The notes under the pieces: model-generated
What the model saw: only the letters and a program-made list of their open reading frames with translations
What the model was told of the DNA's origin: nothing
Database searches by the model: none
Program-made: the position numbers and the translations under genes
Shown: positions 60,889 through 64,000 of the stretch, piece by piece
Layout: each line of letters begins with the position of its first letter
How positions within the stretch are numbered: the first letter of the stretch is position 1
NCBI GenBank assembly: GCA_033852175.1
Contig: JAWSUY010000003.1
Location: 124,001 to 188,000, forward strand
DNA: 64,000 nucleotides
Direction: 5' to 3'
From: Agarilytica sp033852175
GTDB taxonomy: Bacteria > Pseudomonadota > Gammaproteobacteria > Pseudomonadales > Cellvibrionaceae

Positions 60889-61288
60889 CGAGTATCTTAC
60901 TTAGAGGCCGTTTGTTGAAACCGGTTCAGTTTAGGGGCGTCTTTTCAATACACGCTGTACCCAGCACTCGCCTTGCTGGCGGCAGGCGCTAAGTACATCC
61001 TAACGGGCTCACGGTTCGAATTTCCTGTTTCTCTCTATGGGCTATGCCCCGACGCTCGAGTGACGTCCTACAAATTGTGTTCATGCAATTGTTTAGCGCG
61101 GTCTACACCACTAGATCCATGTGGTAAATGGCGACGAAGTCCTTGAAAAGACTTCCTCAAACACCAAATGTCAGTGCAATATGCACTATTGTCCTTGTTC
61201 TCTTCTTTGGTCGCTTTCCTTCTGTTACGGTTAGCCAATTAACGTGTTCTGTATATTGTCATTTTAGTGCTGAATTTGGAGAAGTCTG
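60889..61288. other. 400-bp gene-free region with many small inverted repeats
   Basis: No ORF supported. It contains several hairpins: CGCC-TTGCT-GGCG nested in AGC...GCT (about 60965-60990), GGGC-TAT-GCCC (61040-61050), AAGTC/GACTT (61137-61154) and AGTGCA-ATA-TGCACT (61171-61185), plus a GGTTCGAATTTCC stretch like a tRNA T-loop with no tRNA around it. It resembles a mosaic dispersed repeat (BIME-like), but no second copy was seen in the window. Confidence 0.5.
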
Positions 61289-63919
61289 TTGTCGGTAAAA
61301 AGTATCGCTAAATGGCCAGCTATTTTTCTGGTTGTGATTGTTCTTTTGTATTCCCTTATTCCTTTTGCTGCTGGTCCGGTTGTGTCTTATTTTTTAACCG
61401 GGACGGGGGTTAAGCTGGTCTCATTAGATCTGGGGTATCCTCTTTGGAAAAAAATAGCGATTCACAAGATTGTTGCCGACGTTCCTGGAATTGGCCGCTT
61501 TGAGCTTAGCGAAGGGTTGTTTGAATATGAAGGGTTAGTGTTGGATTTTCAATCGGGGAACCACAGAAAAACAGACTATATATTTTCTTCTCAGAAAGTG
61601 GGCGATGGGTTTGTCGTTTCGAAGTTTCTTCCCGATAAAATCATTCCACGTCTTCCTCTCTTTGATGTGAAGCTAGAGAGTTTTAGTTCTGATCAATATC
61701 CGGGTGTTTTGACGAAGACGAATGTAAAGCATACATCTGAGGGTGTATTTTTCTTTTCGCTTTTTAATGGTGAGCTGAACGAAGTTGAATCTTTTTTGGT
61801 TTTTAAGGCTTCGGTTCAGGCGAATAATGCGGTGACGTTTGCGGCCGAATCGCCAGGTGATGGGGGCGTGTTTAGTTTGTTAGGTGATTTTCGTGAGTTA
61901 GGCGATGGCTTGAATGGGGTGGAGTTCGATGTGAATGCAAATATTTATCCGCATAAGTTGGAAGCCTTAGCATTAGACGACTTTGATCAAGTGAGGATGG
62001 GGTTTGATATGACAGTGTCTTTTCCTGATCGCATTGCTTCCGTGAATGACCTGGCGACCTCTGACGTGCGAGGTTCTGCTTTTCTCGTTCTGTATGATAA
62101 TAATGAAAGTAATTTGGAGACGGTTGTTAAGGTTTCGCTTGGTGAGCCTGATGTCGGTATGGCTGACGGGGAAAACGATAGCGCGAGTAATGGAAATAAA
62201 AAGGAGGTTATAGCGCGGCCTTTTAGTCGTTTACTGGGTTCTGTTACTGTAAATCGTCAAGAAGCCTTAGAATTTGTTATTTCTGACTTGATGTTTGACA
62301 AGACCGACCCGTCACTCTCTTTTCGTTTAGATTCAAATGTTCATCACGAAATACTTAAGTTATTTCAAGAGGGTGTCGATCTTGCTGGGGATGTGACCTC
62401 CTCATCCTTTGAGGTTAAAGCGGATTTGAAAACGATTCGTTTGGATTTGATTGATGTTTCTCCTCTTAGTTTGAAATTTAACGAACTTGACGGTCTGGGT
62501 GTGTCGATTTCTGTCCCTAATCAATCGTTGTCGTATGGTTTTGAAAATCAAGAGCTGAGCGGTTTTCGTTTGGAGTATTCTGCTGAGTATGCGATGAATG
62601 TGAGTAGTGGTGGGGGGCTTAGTGTAATAAGTGGAAAAGCTAAAAGCGGGGACAAAGAGCTGGGCGGTGAAATCTTCGGAGCTGTGGTGTTGTCCGCTAA
62701 AGACGGAACCGTAAGCATTAATGCAACTTCAAATCGAACGACCATTATGGGTTTCGATATTCCTGAATATCTGGTTAGAACAAATATTCTATATGGTGAA
62801 AGTTTATCGGCAAGTTTTATATTATCCAATGCTTGTGAGCAGGAAATTTCTTCCGGAGCCTGGAGTTCGGTGGGAGGGGAGATTAGCCTTTCGTCTTACA
62901 AGCAGTTTTCTACTGAATCCAGCCTTCAACATTGGCTGAACGTATCAGATCTCCCTATTAATCTTGAAGAGGGAAGTTTTTCGGCTGAAATTGCGTTATC
63001 TGTTAGTGAGGGGGGAATGGTCAATGACGGGTCTTCAGTTGATAAAGAGCTTGCCGCCAATAAAGAACTCTCGAAAGAACTCTCAAAGGGGAGAGAGCTG
63101 TCTTCGAATAAAACTGTGCCAAAAATAAATATTGTTCTTAACGAGGGGGGGATGATCACATCATTTGGGCGATTTGAAGAAGTTCAGTTCTCGTTCAGCT
63201 CACTTCCGTCAGAATCTAAACGAGATCAAATGTATGGTTTTGAGGGGAGGGTAGCTTCTGCAAATGTAGGGGTTCCACTTGAGAAGTTATTACTTAAGGG
63301 ACGAGTCATTCAATCTTCCAGTGGATGGTCTATAGATTTGTCTGAAGCGCGAGCGACGATATTTGATGGCGAGGTTGAATTGAAACAATTTCCCACTAAA
63401 CAGGGGGGAGGCGTGCGTTACGCTCTTGAATTCGAAAATATTGATCTCGATAAGGTGGTGAAAACCCAGGATGTTAAAGGCTTGTCGACGACAGGAAGTA
63501 TTTCTGGTGAAATCCCTTTTACTCTTGAGGCCGGAGTGCTTCAAATGGGGCTTGGCAAGGTGCAAAACTTTGATGGTGGGATTATTCGATATTTGTCTTC
63601 GATGACGGAGTCTACAGATCTTCATGAGCAGTTTAAGTATACGTTAAAGGTTTTGGAAAATTTTAACTATGATTTGCTGGACACTGTTGTCAGTGTGGAG
63701 GGTGAAAATGTAATGTTAAAATCAAAAATAGTGGGCCGTAACCCCGAATTTGATAATGCTCAAGCGATCGAACTCAATTTAAATACTGAACTCGAATGGC
63801 GGCCGGTATTAAAATATATGCGGCTTCAGTCAGGTTTGAAAGCGACTTTAGAAGATTTTGTTAAGGCTGGCACCAATAGCCAGAGTGATTTAAATATATG
63901 CCGATTAGGAGGTTTGTAA
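61289..63919 (+). CDS. ydbH: YdbH-family protein (AsmA-like, outer-membrane lipid transport)
   Basis: An 876-residue protein with one N-terminal membrane segment (KWPAIFLVVIVLLYSLIPFAAGPVVSYFL) and a long beta-rich periplasmic region, as in the AsmA/YdbH/TamB family that bridges the two membranes for phospholipid transport. The C-terminus (GSISGEIPFTLEAGVLQMGLGKVQNFDGGIIRYL) matches YdbH. TTG start at 61289 with GGAGAAG upstream. TAA at 63917-63919 overlaps the ATG of the next gene. The ydbH-ynbE order is as in E. coli. Confidence 0.85.
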   Translation: MSVKSIAKWPAIFLVVIVLLYSLIPFAAGPVVSYFLTGTGVKLVSLDLGYPLWKKIAIHKIVADVPGIGRFELSEGLFEYEGLVLDFQSGNHRKTDYIFSSQKVGDGFVVSKFLPDKIIPRLPLFDVKLESFSSDQYPGVLTKTNVKHTSEGVFFFSLFNGELNEVESFLVFKASVQANNAVTFAAESPGDGGVFSLLGDFRELGDGLNGVEFDVNANIYPHKLEALALDDFDQVRMGFDMTVSFPDRIASVNDLATSDVRGSAFLVLYDNNESNLETVVKVSLGEPDVGMADGENDSASNGNKKEVIARPFSRLLGSVTVNRQEALEFVISDLMFDKTDPSLSFRLDSNVHHEILKLFQEGVDLAGDVTSSSFEVKADLKTIRLDLIDVSPLSLKFNELDGLGVSISVPNQSLSYGFENQELSGFRLEYSAEYAMNVSSGGGLSVISGKAKSGDKELGGEIFGAVVLSAKDGTVSINATSNRTTIMGFDIPEYLVRTNILYGESLSASFILSNACEQEISSGAWSSVGGEISLSSYKQFSTESSLQHWLNVSDLPINLEEGSFSAEIALSVSEGGMVNDGSSVDKELAANKELSKELSKGRELSSNKTVPKINIVLNEGGMITSFGRFEEVQFSFSSLPSESKRDQMYGFEGRVASANVGVPLEKLLLKGRVIQSSSGWSIDLSEARATIFDGEVELKQFPTKQGGGVRYALEFENIDLDKVVKTQDVKGLSTTGSISGEIPFTLEAGVLQMGLGKVQNFDGGIIRYLSSMTESTDLHEQFKYTLKVLENFNYDLLDTVVSVEGENVMLKSKIVGRNPEFDNAQAIELNLNTELEWRPVLKYMRLQSGLKATLEDFVKAGTNSQSDLNICRLGGL

Positions 63920-64000
63920 TGAATCAAAAAATGATGAAAATGGGAGCGTTGTTGTTATTTTCCGTCGTTGGTGCGAGTGCGTGTACACCGACAGTAAAGA
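63919..64000 (+). CDS. ynbE: YnbE-like lipoprotein (5' part, cut by the window end)
   Basis: Starts at ATG 63919, overlapping the ydbH stop (TAATG). The visible 27 residues are a lipoprotein signal peptide ending in the lipobox GASAC, followed by TPTVK. In E. coli YnbE is the small outer-membrane lipoprotein partner of YdbH. The rest of the gene is outside the window. Confidence 0.8.
   Translation, partial: MNQKMMKMGALLLFSVVGASACTPTVK

Noticed and set aside
61000..61040. GGTTCGAATTTCC stretch suggesting a tRNA gene
   Set aside because: No acceptor, D- or anticodon arm could be built around it on either strand.

Overview
The window (about 45% GC by eye) looks like chromosomal DNA of a marine, polymer-degrading gammaproteobacterium. 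Three things point there: the lpxD-fabZ-lpxA-lpxB-rnhB order, a ydbH-ynbE pair, and secreted enzymes with Pro/Thr-rich linkers plus small C-terminal Cys-flanked domains of the kind common in the Cellvibrionaceae (Teredinibacter/Saccharophagus type). That placement is inference. No phage, insertion sequence or CRISPR array was seen.

Layout. 1-3.6 kb: lipid A / fatty acid operon (partial lpxD, fabZ, lpxA, lpxB, rnhB), with a long palindromic repeat between lpxA and lpxB. 3.8-7.3 kb: PilZ protein, membrane-anchored coiled-coil protein, ABC ATPase and xseA. 7.4-10.7 kb: guaB-guaA. 10.8-13.4 kb: small secreted protein, a 1.3-kb zone of apparently decayed coding sequence with a 14-base G/C homopolymer, and a cobB sirtuin.

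14.2-28.9 kb is the most distinctive region. Two paralogous secreted PHB-depolymerase/feruloyl-esterase-like enzymes flank a type-B carboxylesterase, a FecR-type anti-sigma factor, an ECF sigma factor and two FecA-type TonB receptors with N-terminal signalling (STN) domains. A secreted glutaminyl cyclase follows directly. The two esterases share an inverted-repeat promoter element, and both have a predicted mature N-terminal glutamine. This reads as a cell-surface-signalling, secreted-esterase system with its own N-terminal capping enzyme; that reading is a hypothesis.

29-36 kb: ComFB-like protein, mnmC, two flavodoxin-type proteins, a second copy of the palindromic repeat, DUF1653 protein, rlmA, tadA and mltF. 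36.9-43.2 kb: purL, then a compact glycosyltransferase / metallo-hydrolase / glycerophosphodiesterase operon ending in a G-rich heptamer array. 43.3-47.1 kb: HDOD protein, TerB-like protein, transaldolase and dusA. 47.3-51.5 kb: a solute-binding lipoprotein with a large hybrid histidine kinase, followed by a second G-rich array. 51.8-56.4 kb: Na+/solute symporter, then a sulfur/persulfide detoxification operon (ArsR/BigR-type repressor with a 9-bp inverted-repeat operator, TauE permease, persulfide-dioxygenase-like protein, two YeeE half-transporters). 56.6-64 kb: periplasmic binding-like protein, tRNA-Ala(GGC), gltX, nitroreductase, a DUF4124-glutaredoxin fusion, a 400-bp structured non-coding region, ydbH and the start of ynbE.
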